Assembly (NCBI GenBank): GCA_036379355.1
Contig: DASVGV010000142.1
Location: 1 to 41,224 of the forward strand
Length of the DNA stretch: 41,224 bases
Origin: CAJCIY01 sp036379355
GTDB taxonomy: Bacteria; Actinomycetota; Actinomycetes; Mycobacteriales; CAJCIY01
Direction of reading: 5' to 3'
Position numbers and translations under genes: made by a program. Each line of letters opens with the position of its first letter. Position 1 is the stretch's first letter. The notes below the pieces were generated by a model. It did not search any database. It saw nothing but the letters and a program-made list of their open reading frames with translations, and was not told where the DNA came from. Shown one piece after another: positions 24,816-33,572 of the stretch.

Positions 24816-25952
24816 TCAGGCAGCCTGCCCCGCCGTCCAGAACGGGCCTGCGACGGTCGCGGCGACCGCGGCCGTCGGCCGGGTGGCGCCGGCGTACCCG
24901 TTCCACCACACCGGCTGGAGCCGGACCACGTCGCCGGTGTGGTTGGCCGACACCATGAGACCCTTGCCGGCGTAGATGGCGACGTGCTCGATCGTCGCCG
25001 GGTTGCTCGGGTTGCTGGCCCAGAACAGCAGGTCGCCGGGCTCGAGGTCGGCCAGCGGGACGTGCGGTCCCGACAGGTACTGCTGCGCCGCGGTGCGCGG
25101 CAGCCGGATTCCGGCGGCCGCGTACGCCTTCCCGGTCAGCCCGGAGCAGTCGTACCCGATCGGTCCGGTCCCGCCCCACTGGTACGGGTGACCCTCGAGG
25201 GCCTCCGCGGCGGCGAGCGCGACCGCCGCCTGCGGTGAGGATGCGGGCGGGGCACCGGCGAGGCGCAGCACGTACGGGTTGCTCGCCGCGTTCAGGTGCT
25301 GGAGGAACTCCGCCTGCTGCTCGGCGGCTTGCTGCGCCTCGGCCGCCTGCTCGAGGGCGAGTACCTGTGCGTTGGCCGCGGCCAGGAGCGACTGCGTCTT
25401 GGCCAGTGCGGCCTGGACGGCGGCCGCCTTCGTGGCGACCTGCCGTTCGAGCTGGGTCTGTTGCTGGGCAAGGTCGTCAGCGGCGCGCTGCGCGGCCATG
25501 GCCGCGGCGCTGCGCGCGTCCAACGCGGCGCCGGTCGCGTTGTTGGCGGCCAGCACGCGCGACACCGCCTGGAGCTGTCCGCCGATCTGGGCGGGGTTCT
25601 GTCCGCGGCTGAGGACCCCGACGTACAGGGCGGTGGGCCCGCCGATCTCGTACAGCTGGCGCAAGGTGGCCGAGCTCTGCTGGGCGTGCGCCTGGGCGGC
25701 CTGCACCGCCTCGGTCACCGCCTGCTTCGCGGCGAACGTCTGAGTCACGACCTCGGCGAGGCGCCCTTCGGCGTCGTCGTACGCCTCGGTGGCGGCCTCG
25801 GCCTGGGCGCGCAGCGTGGCGACCTGGCTGGCCAGTCGCGCAGCTTGCTGCTGGGGCGAGTCGGCGTGCGCGGCGGGAGCCGCCAGGAGGCCGCCGGCCA
25901 GCAGCGCGCCGGTGAGCAGGGCGGTGATCAGTGCGGTGGGACGACGGATCAC
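24816..25952 (-). CDS. Secreted NlpC/P60 peptidoglycan hydrolase
   Basis: The 378-residue protein has a signal peptide (residues 1-29, RRPTALITALLTGALLAG..APAAHA), a long Ala/Gln-rich coiled-coil region (about 31-235) and a C-terminal NlpC/P60 cysteine peptidase domain. Catalytic Cys is in GYDCSGLTGKAY and His in IEHVAIYAGKG. Related RipA-like endopeptidases cut the D-Glu-mDAP bond of peptidoglycan stems and act in division. GTG 25952 overlaps the stop of the preceding small membrane gene by four bases, so the two are coupled. It is 19 bases upstream of the pseudokinase gene. Confidence 0.92.
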   Translation of the reverse strand: MIRRPTALITALLTGALLAGGLLAAPAAHADSPQQQAARLASQVATLRAQAEAATEAYDDAEGRLAEVVTQTFAAKQAVTEAVQAAQAHAQQSSATLRQLYEIGGPTALYVGVLSRGQNPAQIGGQLQAVSRVLAANNATGAALDARSAAAMAAQRAADDLAQQQTQLERQVATKAAAVQAALAKTQSLLAAANAQVLALEQAAEAQQAAEQQAEFLQHLNAASNPYVLRLAGAPPASSPQAAVALAAAEALEGHPYQWGGTGPIGYDCSGLTGKAYAAAGIRLPRTAAQQYLSGPHVPLADLEPGDLLFWASNPSNPATIEHVAIYAGKGLMVSANHTGDVVRLQPVWWNGYAGATRPTAAVAATVAGPFWTAGQAA

Positions 25953-26308
25953 GACGGGACGGATCCGTTCCCGGTGACGACGAACGTCGTCTCGCCCTTG
26001 AGGAACCCGATGTCGTGCGCGATCAGCGTCCGCGTTCCCCGCCTGATCTTGATCGTGGTGGCGCCGGACGCGCTGATCGTGAGTGACCCCGGCACGATCG
26101 TCTCGCCGTGGTTGAGCGCACCTTGTGCGGCGGCCAGCGCGGCGGCAAGATCGTGGTTCTGCCCCCACGCGGAGGCCGCGTCGGAGGCCGCGTTGTTGGC
26201 GTCGTCCTGGGCGCCGAGATGGGCGGACGCGATCGAGATCGTGTCGAACCCCACCACGGCGAACACGGCGATCACCACCAGCACGCGGGTGAACCAGCCG
26301 ATGATCAC
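25949..26308 (-). CDS. Small membrane-anchored protein of unknown function
   Basis: The 119-residue product begins VIIGWFTRVLVVIAVFAVVG, a single membrane anchor with a short N-terminus. An Ala/Asn/Asp-rich stretch follows (AQDDANNAASDAASAW), then a 60-residue extracytoplasmic segment with regular beta-type hydrophobicity (GSLTISASGATTIKIRRGTRT). It lacks cysteines. I do not recognise a named family; the layout resembles pseudopilin/TadE-like small membrane proteins, but this is weak. Start is GTG 26308, with GAGG just upstream. Its stop overlaps the NlpC/P60 start, so the two products probably work together. Confidence 0.7.
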   Translation of the reverse strand: MIIGWFTRVLVVIAVFAVVGFDTISIASAHLGAQDDANNAASDAASAWGQNHDLAAALAAAQGALNHGETIVPGSLTISASGATTIKIRRGTRTLIAHDIGFLKGETTFVVTGNGSVPS

Positions 26309-26348
26309 CTCATGTCTGTCGGCGCCCGGGCCCCCGGCCTTGACCGGT

Positions 26349-27950
26349 TCAGCGACGCAGCATGGCCAGCAGGCCGGTGACCTCGCTGACGCGCATGCGG
26401 CGCGCGGCCCACACGTACACCACGCCGCCGACCACCGCTCCGGCGAACGTCGCCAGGACGGCCCCTGCCGTGCCGTGGCCGAGGCCACCCTCGATCTCGG
26501 CGGCGATCGCGCCGGCCACGGCGGCGCCGAGCACGCCGGCGAGACTGACGCGTACCACCAGGCGCGTCACACGGAAGCCGTCGATGCCGCCGAGCGTGGC
26601 CCGCAGCCGGCGCACGGCCAGGGCCGTGCCGACGACATACGACAGCACGAAGCCGCCGGCGAGTCCGGGAATGCGCTGGTCCGCGGGCAGGAGCACGACC
26701 AGCACGACGTCCGCGACGATGTTGACCGCGTTCGCCCAGATGTTGATCACCGCGGGGGTGCGGCTGTCGTGGCGGGCGTAGAAGACGCGCAGCAGCAACT
26801 GGTACGCCGAGAATGCCGGTAGCCCGATCGCGAACACGGTGAGCGCGCGGCCGAGAACGGCGGCCTTGGCCGTGGTGGTCAGCCCGTGCGCGAAGGCGGC
26901 GTCCGTCAGGGGACCGGCCAGCACCAGCAGGCCGAACGCCGCCGGGATGAGCAGGACGAACGACAGGCGCAGGGCCCGCGACAGTTGGCTGCGGACCGCG
27001 CCGCCGTCGTCGTCGAGGGCCGCCGACGACAGTCCGGGCATGACCGCGCTGATCACCGAGACGGTGACGATCGCGTAGGGCAGCTGGAACAGCAGGAACG
27101 CGTAGGCGTACGCCGACGCGCCGCCGCCCTGCGCGGTGGCGAGGTTGGTGATGATCAAAAAGCCGATCTGGTTCGCGGCGGCGTACACCAGCACCCAGGT
27201 AGCGAGCCGCGCGGCCGCCCGCAGTCGCGGGTCGGCGAGGCGGAACCGCCAGCGGAGGTGGACGCCCGCGCGGGCCAGCGACGGCAACAGCGCGAGCGTC
27301 ATCGCCACCACCCCGGCGGTGGTGCCGAGGCCCAGCAGCAAGGTCTGCCCGTTGTCCAGGTGCGCGGTGGTCAGCCGCGGACCCCGCGGTGTCAGGAAGA
27401 AGACCGCGGTGACCGTGATGACGACCACGTTGTTGAGGGCGGGCGCGAGACCGACTGCGCCGAACCGCCCACGGATCGTGAGCACGGCGCTGAACAGGGC
27501 GGTGAGCGCGTAGAAGGTCAGCTGCGGGATGAAGAACCGGGTCAGCGTCACGGCGAGCTGGCGCTCCTGCGCACTGACGCCCGGGTGCAGGTACAGGCGC
27601 ATGAGCAGCGGCGCGGCCACCACTCCGACGATGCTCACGATGATCATCCCGACGGTGACCACGGTGAACAGCGTGGAGAGGAACCCCTCACCCCCGTCGT
27701 CGTCCTCGCGGGCGGCACGGACCAGGATCGGGACCACCACGCTGGTCAGCACGCCGCCGAGGAGCAGGTCGTACACGACGTTCGGCACGGTGTTGGAGAC
27801 GTTGTAGGCGTCGCTCAACGCGTTGACGCCGAGAGCGGCACCGAGAACGAGCGTGCGAATCAGCCCCGTCGCCCGGGACACGATCGTGCCCAGGGCCATG
27901 GTGCCACCGCCCCGGACGAGGGCAGCTCCGGAGGACCCCGCTGCCGTCAT
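26349..27950 (-). CDS. murJ: Lipid II flippase MurJ (MviN)
   Basis: MurJ flips lipid II across the membrane for peptidoglycan assembly. The 533-residue protein has about 14 membrane segments and the MviN signatures GTIVSRATGLIRTLVLGAALG and VVPILVRAAREDDDG, with the later core PAFSAYQLLLRVFYARHDSRTPAVINI. The C-terminus ends in the membrane (VYVWAARRMRVSEVTGLLAMLRR) without the pseudokinase fusion seen in mycobacteria. ATG 27950 overlaps the stop of the DUF6049 gene by four bases. The gap to the next gene is 40 bases. Confidence 0.97.
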   Translation of the reverse strand: MTAAGSSGAALVRGGGTMALGTIVSRATGLIRTLVLGAALGVNALSDAYNVSNTVPNVVYDLLLGGVLTSVVVPILVRAAREDDDGGEGFLSTLFTVVTVGMIIVSIVGVVAAPLLMRLYLHPGVSAQERQLAVTLTRFFIPQLTFYALTALFSAVLTIRGRFGAVGLAPALNNVVVITVTAVFFLTPRGPRLTTAHLDNGQTLLLGLGTTAGVVAMTLALLPSLARAGVHLRWRFRLADPRLRAAARLATWVLVYAAANQIGFLIITNLATAQGGGASAYAYAFLLFQLPYAIVTVSVISAVMPGLSSAALDDDGGAVRSQLSRALRLSFVLLIPAAFGLLVLAGPLTDAAFAHGLTTTAKAAVLGRALTVFAIGLPAFSAYQLLLRVFYARHDSRTPAVINIWANAVNIVADVVLVVLLPADQRIPGLAGGFVLSYVVGTALAVRRLRATLGGIDGFRVTRLVVRVSLAGVLGAAVAGAIAAEIEGGLGHGTAGAVLATFAGAVVGGVVYVWAARRMRVSEVTGLLAMLRR

Positions 27951-30070
27951 CGACTCCGCCGCAAGGCGATCCGGCGGCTGATGCGGATCAACAGCGCGAC
28001 GACCAGGACGGCGAGCGCCCCGAACGTGATGCCCAGCGTCAGCCGGCCGTAGGCGCGGGAGTGGACGGTGACGGGCACCGCCGTGAGCTGGTGACCGCTG
28101 GGGGTGTCGAGCGAGATGGTGACGCGGAAGGTGCCGGCTCGGCGGCTCTTGGCCGGCAGCAGGACCCGCAGCTTGTGGTTGGCCTCGACGGTCACCACCT
28201 GGCTGACCGCGCCGATCTTCGTACGGTCGATGGAGCGCAGGTTCAGGCGCACAGAGACCGGCTGATCCACGCCATTCTCGACGGTGACGGGTATCGACGC
28301 CCGACCGCTGGCCAGGGTGACGGTCGCCGCGGTCGCGACGCGGACCTGGCCGAGGATCGTCTGCGCGACCTGGAGGGCGCCGTCGCGCAGCTGGCGACTC
28401 CCGTCGAGGTCACTTCGCCAGGCGTACGACTCGGCTGCCGCCAGCGCCCGGTAGAGCGGCCGGACCAGGCTGGTGCCGGGAAGCATCGACGCCGCGTCGT
28501 CGACCACGGCGCGGACGGCGGTGACCGATCCGTCCGGTCCGGTGAGGGCACTGGCCGGCAGCTCTGCGTTGCGTGCGCTGTCCGGGTACGGCGCCAGCGC
28601 CGTTCGCGCCGCGGGCGGGTCGTGCAGCACCTGGTCCAGGGTCACCGCCTGCAGCCACGGCAGGGACCCGGTGGCGCCGAGGACGTCGGTCGCCCAGGCC
28701 GGGTCGGGTGTGACGCCCCGGGGGAGCGCGAGGACGACGTCCCGGGCGGCGCCCTGCCGGTTGGGCGCCTCCCCGACGATGACGGCCAGCAGTGCCAGGA
28801 GCCGCTGCGCGGCCATCCGCGGTGTCGGCTGGTCGCGTCCCCCGTCCGCGAGGAGCGCCTCGATGTCGGGGTCGGTGACGAGGCCCGTCACCGTCGGCCC
28901 TCTTGTCGCGAGCGTGGTCACGGCGGTCCGTGTCGGGGGGGAGGCATCTGCCGGCGCGGGCAGCTGGCCCCCCGGCAGGACGAGGGCGGTCACGCCAGCG
29001 GCGGCGTACGTATCCAGGGTTTCCTGGTCGACGGCCGCGCCCGGGAGCCAGCCGACCCCCGCCAGGACATCGGCGCGCGGCAGCGCGGTGGCCACGTCGC
29101 TGCGACCGGTGCCGATCGCGTTCGTGAGGTCCAGTGACAGCCCGTTGTGCACCAGCGCGGTCGCGTCGGGATCCCCGTACGGCAGGGCCACCACGCCCCG
29201 TCCGGCCGTGGCGGTCCGCAACGTGGCAAGAAAGGCGGCGCTGTCCTGGTCCGCCGGCCGTGCGGTGGTGGCATCCGTGTCCCCCGTCCGCCGCCAGCCA
29301 CTTTGCGCCGTTGCCTCGGCAGCGGCGAGCAGCGACGGCTCGACGGCGTACGTCACCGGTGCGACGCCGGGCTGCGCTGCCGCCGCGGAGGACTCGGCGA
29401 GCAGCGATCCGACGGCCCCGGCGGGGCCCAGCGAGGCCGGGAAGCCGGGGTCGCGAACGGCACCCGTCGCGTCGAGGACGGGGGCCGGGTCCAGCGGCCA
29501 CAGCCAGCTCACGTGGATGGGCGCGGCCACTCCGCCGGGGAAGTACGGCAGCCAGGTGTCCGCCTGACCGGCGGTCCCTGCGGTCCCGTCGATGCGGACG
29601 ACCACCGGGTAGATGCTGACGGTCGACCGGTCGAGCCGGGAGCCGAGCGGTACGGACACCGACCAGGTGGCGGACTGCGTCGGGGCGAGCGTGCCGGTGA
29701 GGCAGGTGCTGCAGTCGGTCAGCAGTTGCTGGAGCAGCGGTGGGTGGTCGAAGGCGTGCAGCAGCCCGGCGCGACCCGAGGGCGGTGTCCCCACGCCGAC
29801 GACCACATGCAGGCCGTGGAGCGGCGCGGTCCCGACGTTGCGGACCGAACCGGCCAGCGTGAGGGTCTGGCCCGTGGTCACCGACACCGGGCTCACGGTC
29901 GAGATCGTGACCGTCGCGATGTCGTGGGACGCAGCCGCCGTGCCCCGGGGCGCCGCCGGCGCGGCGCGCGCGGGGGCGACCGTGAGGAGCGCACCGACCG
30001 CTGCCTCGAGCAGGAGGACGGCGACCAGCCATCCCGGCCGGCGGCGCGGACGGGACGCCGGCCGGCTCAC
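27947..30070 (-). CDS. DUF6049 secreted membrane-anchored protein
   Basis: This 707-residue protein has a signal sequence (about residues 1-36, GWLVAVLLLEAAVGALLTV then APARA), a large extracytoplasmic portion that opens with an Ig-like beta domain (SPVSVTTGQTLTLAGSVRNVG), and one C-terminal membrane anchor (LGITFGALAVLVVALLIRI) with a basic cytoplasmic tail. The family, next to murJ in most actinomycetes, has no established function; the location suggests a part in lipid II export or cell-wall assembly. It starts at GTG 30070, overlapping the nudix stop by four bases, and ends overlapping murJ. Confidence 0.9.
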   Translation of the reverse strand: MSRPASRPRRRPGWLVAVLLLEAAVGALLTVAPARAAPAAPRGTAAASHDIATVTISTVSPVSVTTGQTLTLAGSVRNVGTAPLHGLHVVVGVGTPPSGRAGLLHAFDHPPLLQQLLTDCSTCLTGTLAPTQSATWSVSVPLGSRLDRSTVSIYPVVVRIDGTAGTAGQADTWLPYFPGGVAAPIHVSWLWPLDPAPVLDATGAVRDPGFPASLGPAGAVGSLLAESSAAAAQPGVAPVTYAVEPSLLAAAEATAQSGWRRTGDTDATTARPADQDSAAFLATLRTATAGRGVVALPYGDPDATALVHNGLSLDLTNAIGTGRSDVATALPRADVLAGVGWLPGAAVDQETLDTYAAAGVTALVLPGGQLPAPADASPPTRTAVTTLATRGPTVTGLVTDPDIEALLADGGRDQPTPRMAAQRLLALLAVIVGEAPNRQGAARDVVLALPRGVTPDPAWATDVLGATGSLPWLQAVTLDQVLHDPPAARTALAPYPDSARNAELPASALTGPDGSVTAVRAVVDDAASMLPGTSLVRPLYRALAAAESYAWRSDLDGSRQLRDGALQVAQTILGQVRVATAATVTLASGRASIPVTVENGVDQPVSVRLNLRSIDRTKIGAVSQVVTVEANHKLRVLLPAKSRRAGTFRVTISLDTPSGHQLTAVPVTVHSRAYGRLTLGITFGALAVLVVALLIRISRRIALRRSR

Positions 30071-30561
30071 GCCGACTGCGCCAGCACGCTGGGCACGCGC
30101 GCGACCAGTTCACGCTCGGTGGGATAGGCGAGCCGTGCCGGTACGTCCGCGAGGGGGACCCAGGCGACCTCGGCCACCTCGACGTCGTCGTCGCACAGCT
30201 CACCACCGAGCGCGATCAGCAGGAAGTGGTGCACGGTCTTGTGCACGCGGTGACCGTCGGCGGTGAACCAGAAGTCGATGCTGCCGAGCCGGCCGACGAC
30301 CCGGGCGCGGATGCCCGTCTCCTCGGCGACCTCGCGGACCGCGGTGTCCTCCTGCGTCTCCCCGGCCTCGACGTGGCCCTTCGGCAGCGACCACAGCAAC
30401 CGTCCGCGACGGTCGTGCCGGCCGATGAGCACGACCGACGCGTCGACCGCCGGGCGGTCCAGGACCAGGCCACCCGCAGACGTCTCCTCCACCCGCCGGG
30501 GTGGTCGCCGGCGCGGGGGGCGCGGGGAAGGGTCGCCGGGCACGGCCCCGATCGTAGACAT
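30067..30561 (-). CDS. Nudix hydrolase (MutT-like)
   Basis: The 164-residue protein contains a complete Nudix box, G-x5-E-x7-REVAEETGI, in GHVEAGETQEDTAVREVAEE (residues 62-81). It follows SAGGLVLDRP and the beta-strand LLWSLPKG. The first 28 residues are Arg/Pro-rich. The mycobacterial homologue at this position is MutT4; substrate is not predictable here. ATG 30561 has GAGGAGG six bases upstream. It opens the nudix-DUF6049-murJ operon and is divergent from the CCA-adding enzyme gene, with 64 bases between. Confidence 0.95.
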   Translation of the reverse strand: MSTIGAVPGDPSPRPPRRRPPRRVEETSAGGLVLDRPAVDASVVLIGRHDRRGRLLWSLPKGHVEAGETQEDTAVREVAEETGIRARVVGRLGSIDFWFTADGHRVHKTVHHFLLIALGGELCDDDVEVAEVAWVPLADVPARLAYPTERELVARVPSVLAQSA

Positions 30562-30612
30562 CGCGCGCCTCCTCGCCGGCCTTCGCGCAGGCGGGTCGCC
30601 CGGCGGCCGCCG

Positions 30613-30618
30613 TACCCT
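30613..30618 (+). promoter_or_regulatory. -10 element giving a leaderless cca mRNA
   Basis: TACCCT fits TANNNT and ends seven bases before the GTG at 30626. No ribosome-binding site precedes that GTG, so transcription is expected to begin at or beside the start codon. Confidence 0.5.
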
Positions 30619-30625
30619 CGGCGCT

Positions 30626-32131
30626 GTGGTGACGATCGACCTGCGCGCCCCCCGCGACGCGTCCGAGACCGCGGTCACGCAGCTCATCGACGTACCGAAG
30701 ACCGCGATCCGGCTGGGCGAGGCGTTCGCCGCGGGCGGCTTCGCGCTGCACCTCGTCGGTGGCTCGGTGCGCGACCTGCTGCTGGGGCGGACCGCCGCGA
30801 CGCCGGATCTCGACTTCACGACCGACGCCCGGCCGGCGGACATCCAGCGGCTGGCGCGCCCGCTGGCCGGCGAGCAGTGGGACGTCGGCATCGCCTTCGG
30901 CACCGTGGGCCTGCTCGTCGACGGGGTGCGCTGCGAGGTCACGACCTACCGCTCCGAGGAGTACGACGTCGCCTCGCGCAACCCGAACGTCACGTTCGGG
31001 GACACCCTGGTCGGCGACCTGCTGCGCCGCGACTTCACCGTGAACGCGATGGCGGTCACCGTCCCGGACCTGGTGTTCCATGACCCGTACGGGGGGCTCG
31101 TCGACCTCGCGGCCGGTCGGCTGCGCACGCCGGCACCCGCCGTCGAGTCCTTCTCCGACGACCCGCTGCGGATGCTGCGCGCGGCCCGCTTCACAGCGCA
31201 GCTGGGACTGCAACCCGACGACGCGGTCCTGGCCGCCATGGGCACGCTCGCCCCTCGGCTCTCGATCGTGGCCGCCGAGCGCATCCGAGACGAGCTGACG
31301 TCGCTGCTACTGGCCGCGGATCCGGTGGGTGGCCTGGAGCTGCTCGTGGACACGGGCCTGGCGGACGTCGTGCTGCCCGAGCTCCCCGCGCTGCGGCTGT
31401 CGATCGACGAGCACCACCAGCACAAGGACGTCTACCGGCACACGCTGACCGTGCTGGAGCAGGCCATCGAGCTCGAGCACCGCCTCCCCGGCGGGGGACC
31501 CGACCTCGTCGTGCGGCTGGCCGCCCTGCTGCACGACATCGGCAAGCCGGCCACCAAGAAGGCGCTCCCCGGTGGCCGGGTGTCGTTCATCGGCCACGAC
31601 GTCGAGGGGTCGGCACTGGCGCGGGCCCGCCTGCGCGCGCTGCGGTTCCCGAAGGACGTCGTCACGGCGGTGTCACGGCTGGTGTTCCTGCACCTGCGGT
31701 TCCACGGGTACGGGGAGGGTGCCTGGACCGACGCCGCCGTGCGTCGCTACGTGCGCGACGCGGGCGCGGAGCTCGAACGACTGCACGTCCTCACCCGCAG
31801 CGACTGCACCACCCGCAACCAGCGGAAGGCGGCCCGGCTCGCCGCGGCGTACGACGACCTGGAGGCTCGCATCGGCGAGCTCGCCGCGGCGGAGGACCTC
31901 GCCCGGGTCCGTCCCGACATCGACGGAAACCGGGTGATGGAGCTGCTCGGGATCGGTCCGGGGCCGGACGTCGGCCGCGCGGCTCGGCACCTGCTCGCCT
32001 GGCGGCTGGACGAAGGTCCGCACGAGGAGCAGGCGGCGATCGGCGAGCTGGTGCGGTGGGCGGAGGCCTCCGGCATCCCGGTTCCAGCCGCCACCCGCCG
32101 GCTCGTGGCCGGGGACGAACCGGGCATCTAG
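30626..32131 (+). CDS. cca: CCA tRNA nucleotidyltransferase
   Basis: The enzyme adds or repairs the CCA end of tRNAs, which is needed here because tRNA-Ile lacks an encoded CCA. The 501-residue class II nucleotidyltransferase has LHLVGGSVRDLLLGR (41-55), the metal site DLDF (61-64), FGTVGLLVDG..EVTTYRSE, RRDFTVNAMAV and DPLRMLRAARFTAQLGL. An HD domain follows (HHQHKDVYRHT near 263 and LLHDIGKP near 300). The start is GTG 30626 or 30629, with a -10 but no ribosome-binding site. It is the homologue of mycobacterial PcnA. Confidence 0.95.
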   Translation: MVTIDLRAPRDASETAVTQLIDVPKTAIRLGEAFAAGGFALHLVGGSVRDLLLGRTAATPDLDFTTDARPADIQRLARPLAGEQWDVGIAFGTVGLLVDGVRCEVTTYRSEEYDVASRNPNVTFGDTLVGDLLRRDFTVNAMAVTVPDLVFHDPYGGLVDLAAGRLRTPAPAVESFSDDPLRMLRAARFTAQLGLQPDDAVLAAMGTLAPRLSIVAAERIRDELTSLLLAADPVGGLELLVDTGLADVVLPELPALRLSIDEHHQHKDVYRHTLTVLEQAIELEHRLPGGGPDLVVRLAALLHDIGKPATKKALPGGRVSFIGHDVEGSALARARLRALRFPKDVVTAVSRLVFLHLRFHGYGEGAWTDAAVRRYVRDAGAELERLHVLTRSDCTTRNQRKAARLAAAYDDLEARIGELAAAEDLARVRPDIDGNRVMELLGIGPGPDVGRAARHLLAWRLDEGPHEEQAAIGELVRWAEASGIPVPAATRRLVAGDEPGI

Positions 32132-32171
32132 TCACAACGGGTCATGCGCTGCCGCCCACCGTCGATCGACC

Positions 32172-33509
32172 ATGGGTGACGTGACCGGACAGACACGGAC
32201 GAAGGCGACGCATCGCCGTGTCCGGGAGCCTGCCGCGCCGGGGCGGCGTCCACCGTTCCGCCGCATGGCGCTCGTGCTCTGCCTGGCCGCGCCGGTGCTG
32301 GGCCTTGCTTCCTGCGGCCACCGAGCCGACGCGACGACCGTTCTGCGCGGCGCCGTCGGTGTCACGATCGTGTCTCCGGACGGCGTCCCGCACCCGGCGG
32401 TGAACGGCGAGCACCTGCACGTCGGCGAGACCGTGCGGACCACGACCTCGGACACCGCACTGGTCACGGGCCGCCGCGTGACCACGCTCGGCCCTGCGAC
32501 GGCGGTCGCGATCGCCGACCGCTCGCACTACCTGCTCGATGGCGGCACCGTCGTGCTCGACCAGCGGAAGGGGCCGTCCGCGCGCGTCGATGCCGGCCCG
32601 GTCACCGTCGACCACGTCGGCGCGACGGCGGTACGCATCGAGCGCGGCTTCGCCGTCCGTGTCGCGGTCTTCGACGGTGGGTCGGCAGCGGTGAGTGCGA
32701 GTGAGCGCACGGTCACCGTGCCCGCTCTGCACGAGATCGACGTACCCGGCGCCTCGTTGCCGGCGGCGCCTGCGCCGCTGGCGCTGCGTGACGACGTGCT
32801 GGATCAGGTTGCCGCGCCTGCCCTCGTGGCCGAGGACGTGGCGCTGGACCAGCGCGCCGCGGCGCTGGACCGGCCGGGCGGCACCGTCGTTCCGGCCGCA
32901 CTCGTCCGGAGCCTCCCGGCGGCGCCGGCGGCGACGGCACCGTCCGAGCGAATCCTCCCCGTCGCGATCGCCCGCGCCGACCGCACGGCGCCGCTCACCG
33001 TCGCCTACGCCGACGCCACCGAACTGCGTTCCGGTGGGGGATCCTGGGCCGTGGTCGCGTCGCTCCTGGATGCCAAGCTCGCCGCCGTCCAACGGCAGCT
33101 CGACGACCTGCTGACCACTCCCCCGGCGGGGCTGACGCTGCCGGCCGGTGTGACGGGCAATGCCGGCGCCTCGGCGGTGGCGGCGCTGCTCGCGGCGGCG
33201 GCACCCGGCCCCAGTGCTGCGCAGACGCCGGGTGCCGGCACCGGAGCCGGCTCGCCGGGGCCGGCGGGCTCGCCCGGCGGCCGCCCGTCCGCCCCGGTGC
33301 CCGCACCGACACCGACCCCGACACCGACCCCGGCGCCGCTCGTGCAGACGCTCGTGAGCACCGTCATCGGGCTGCTCCCGCACGGCGGAGCCACCACGCC
33401 CACGGCGCCGGCCTCCCCGGCCCCTGCGACGCCGTCGCCCAGCCCGCAGCCGTCGGCCGCCGGCGGTCTCCTCGGCGGCGTGCTCGGCAGCCTGCTCGGA
33501 GGCGGTTGA
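32172..33509 (+). CDS. FecR-like secreted protein with low-complexity tail
   Basis: The 445-residue protein has a 31-residue basic N-terminus, a hydrophobic segment (MALVLCLAAPVLGLAS, 32-47) and a lipobox LASC (Cys48), so it is probably a lipoprotein. If so, the start may instead be ATG 32265. Residues about 55-190 look like a FecR-type beta-domain (TVLRGAVGVTIVSPDG, GEHLHVGETVRTTTSDTALVTG, DGGTVVLDQRKGPSARV). The C-terminal 130 residues are Ala/Pro/Gly-rich with a PTPTPTPTP run, ending GGLLGGVLGSLLGGG. FecR domains often sense polysaccharides or regulate; no sigma factor or TonB partner is nearby. Function unknown. Confidence 0.8.
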   Translation: MGDVTGQTRTKATHRRVREPAAPGRRPPFRRMALVLCLAAPVLGLASCGHRADATTVLRGAVGVTIVSPDGVPHPAVNGEHLHVGETVRTTTSDTALVTGRRVTTLGPATAVAIADRSHYLLDGGTVVLDQRKGPSARVDAGPVTVDHVGATAVRIERGFAVRVAVFDGGSAAVSASERTVTVPALHEIDVPGASLPAAPAPLALRDDVLDQVAAPALVAEDVALDQRAAALDRPGGTVVPAALVRSLPAAPAATAPSERILPVAIARADRTAPLTVAYADATELRSGGGSWAVVASLLDAKLAAVQRQLDDLLTTPPAGLTLPAGVTGNAGASAVAALLAAAAPGPSAAQTPGAGTGAGSPGPAGSPGGRPSAPVPAPTPTPTPTPAPLVQTLVSTVIGLLPHGGATTPTAPASPAPATPSPSPQPSAAGGLLGGVLGSLLGGG

Positions 33510-33524
33510 CCGCTCGAGTGACGA

Positions 33525-33557
33525 AAGCCCCTGGAACCACAGGGGTTCCAGGGGCTT
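33525..33557. terminator. Bidirectional hairpin terminator
   Basis: A perfect 14-bp stem, AAGCCCCTGGAACC (33525-33538) and GGTTCCAGGGGCTT (33544-33557), has a 5-base loop and sits in the 63-base gap between the convergent FecR-like and ino1 genes. The arms end in A/T-rich CGAAAG and CTTCG without a long U-tract, as usual in actinomycetes. It can serve both strands. Confidence 0.85.
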
Positions 33558-33572
33558 CGCGACAGTCGGCGG

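Noticed and set aside
25296..26822. Plus-strand open frame opposite the NlpC and murJ genes
   Set aside because: It is antisense to well-supported genes and shows no domain pattern.
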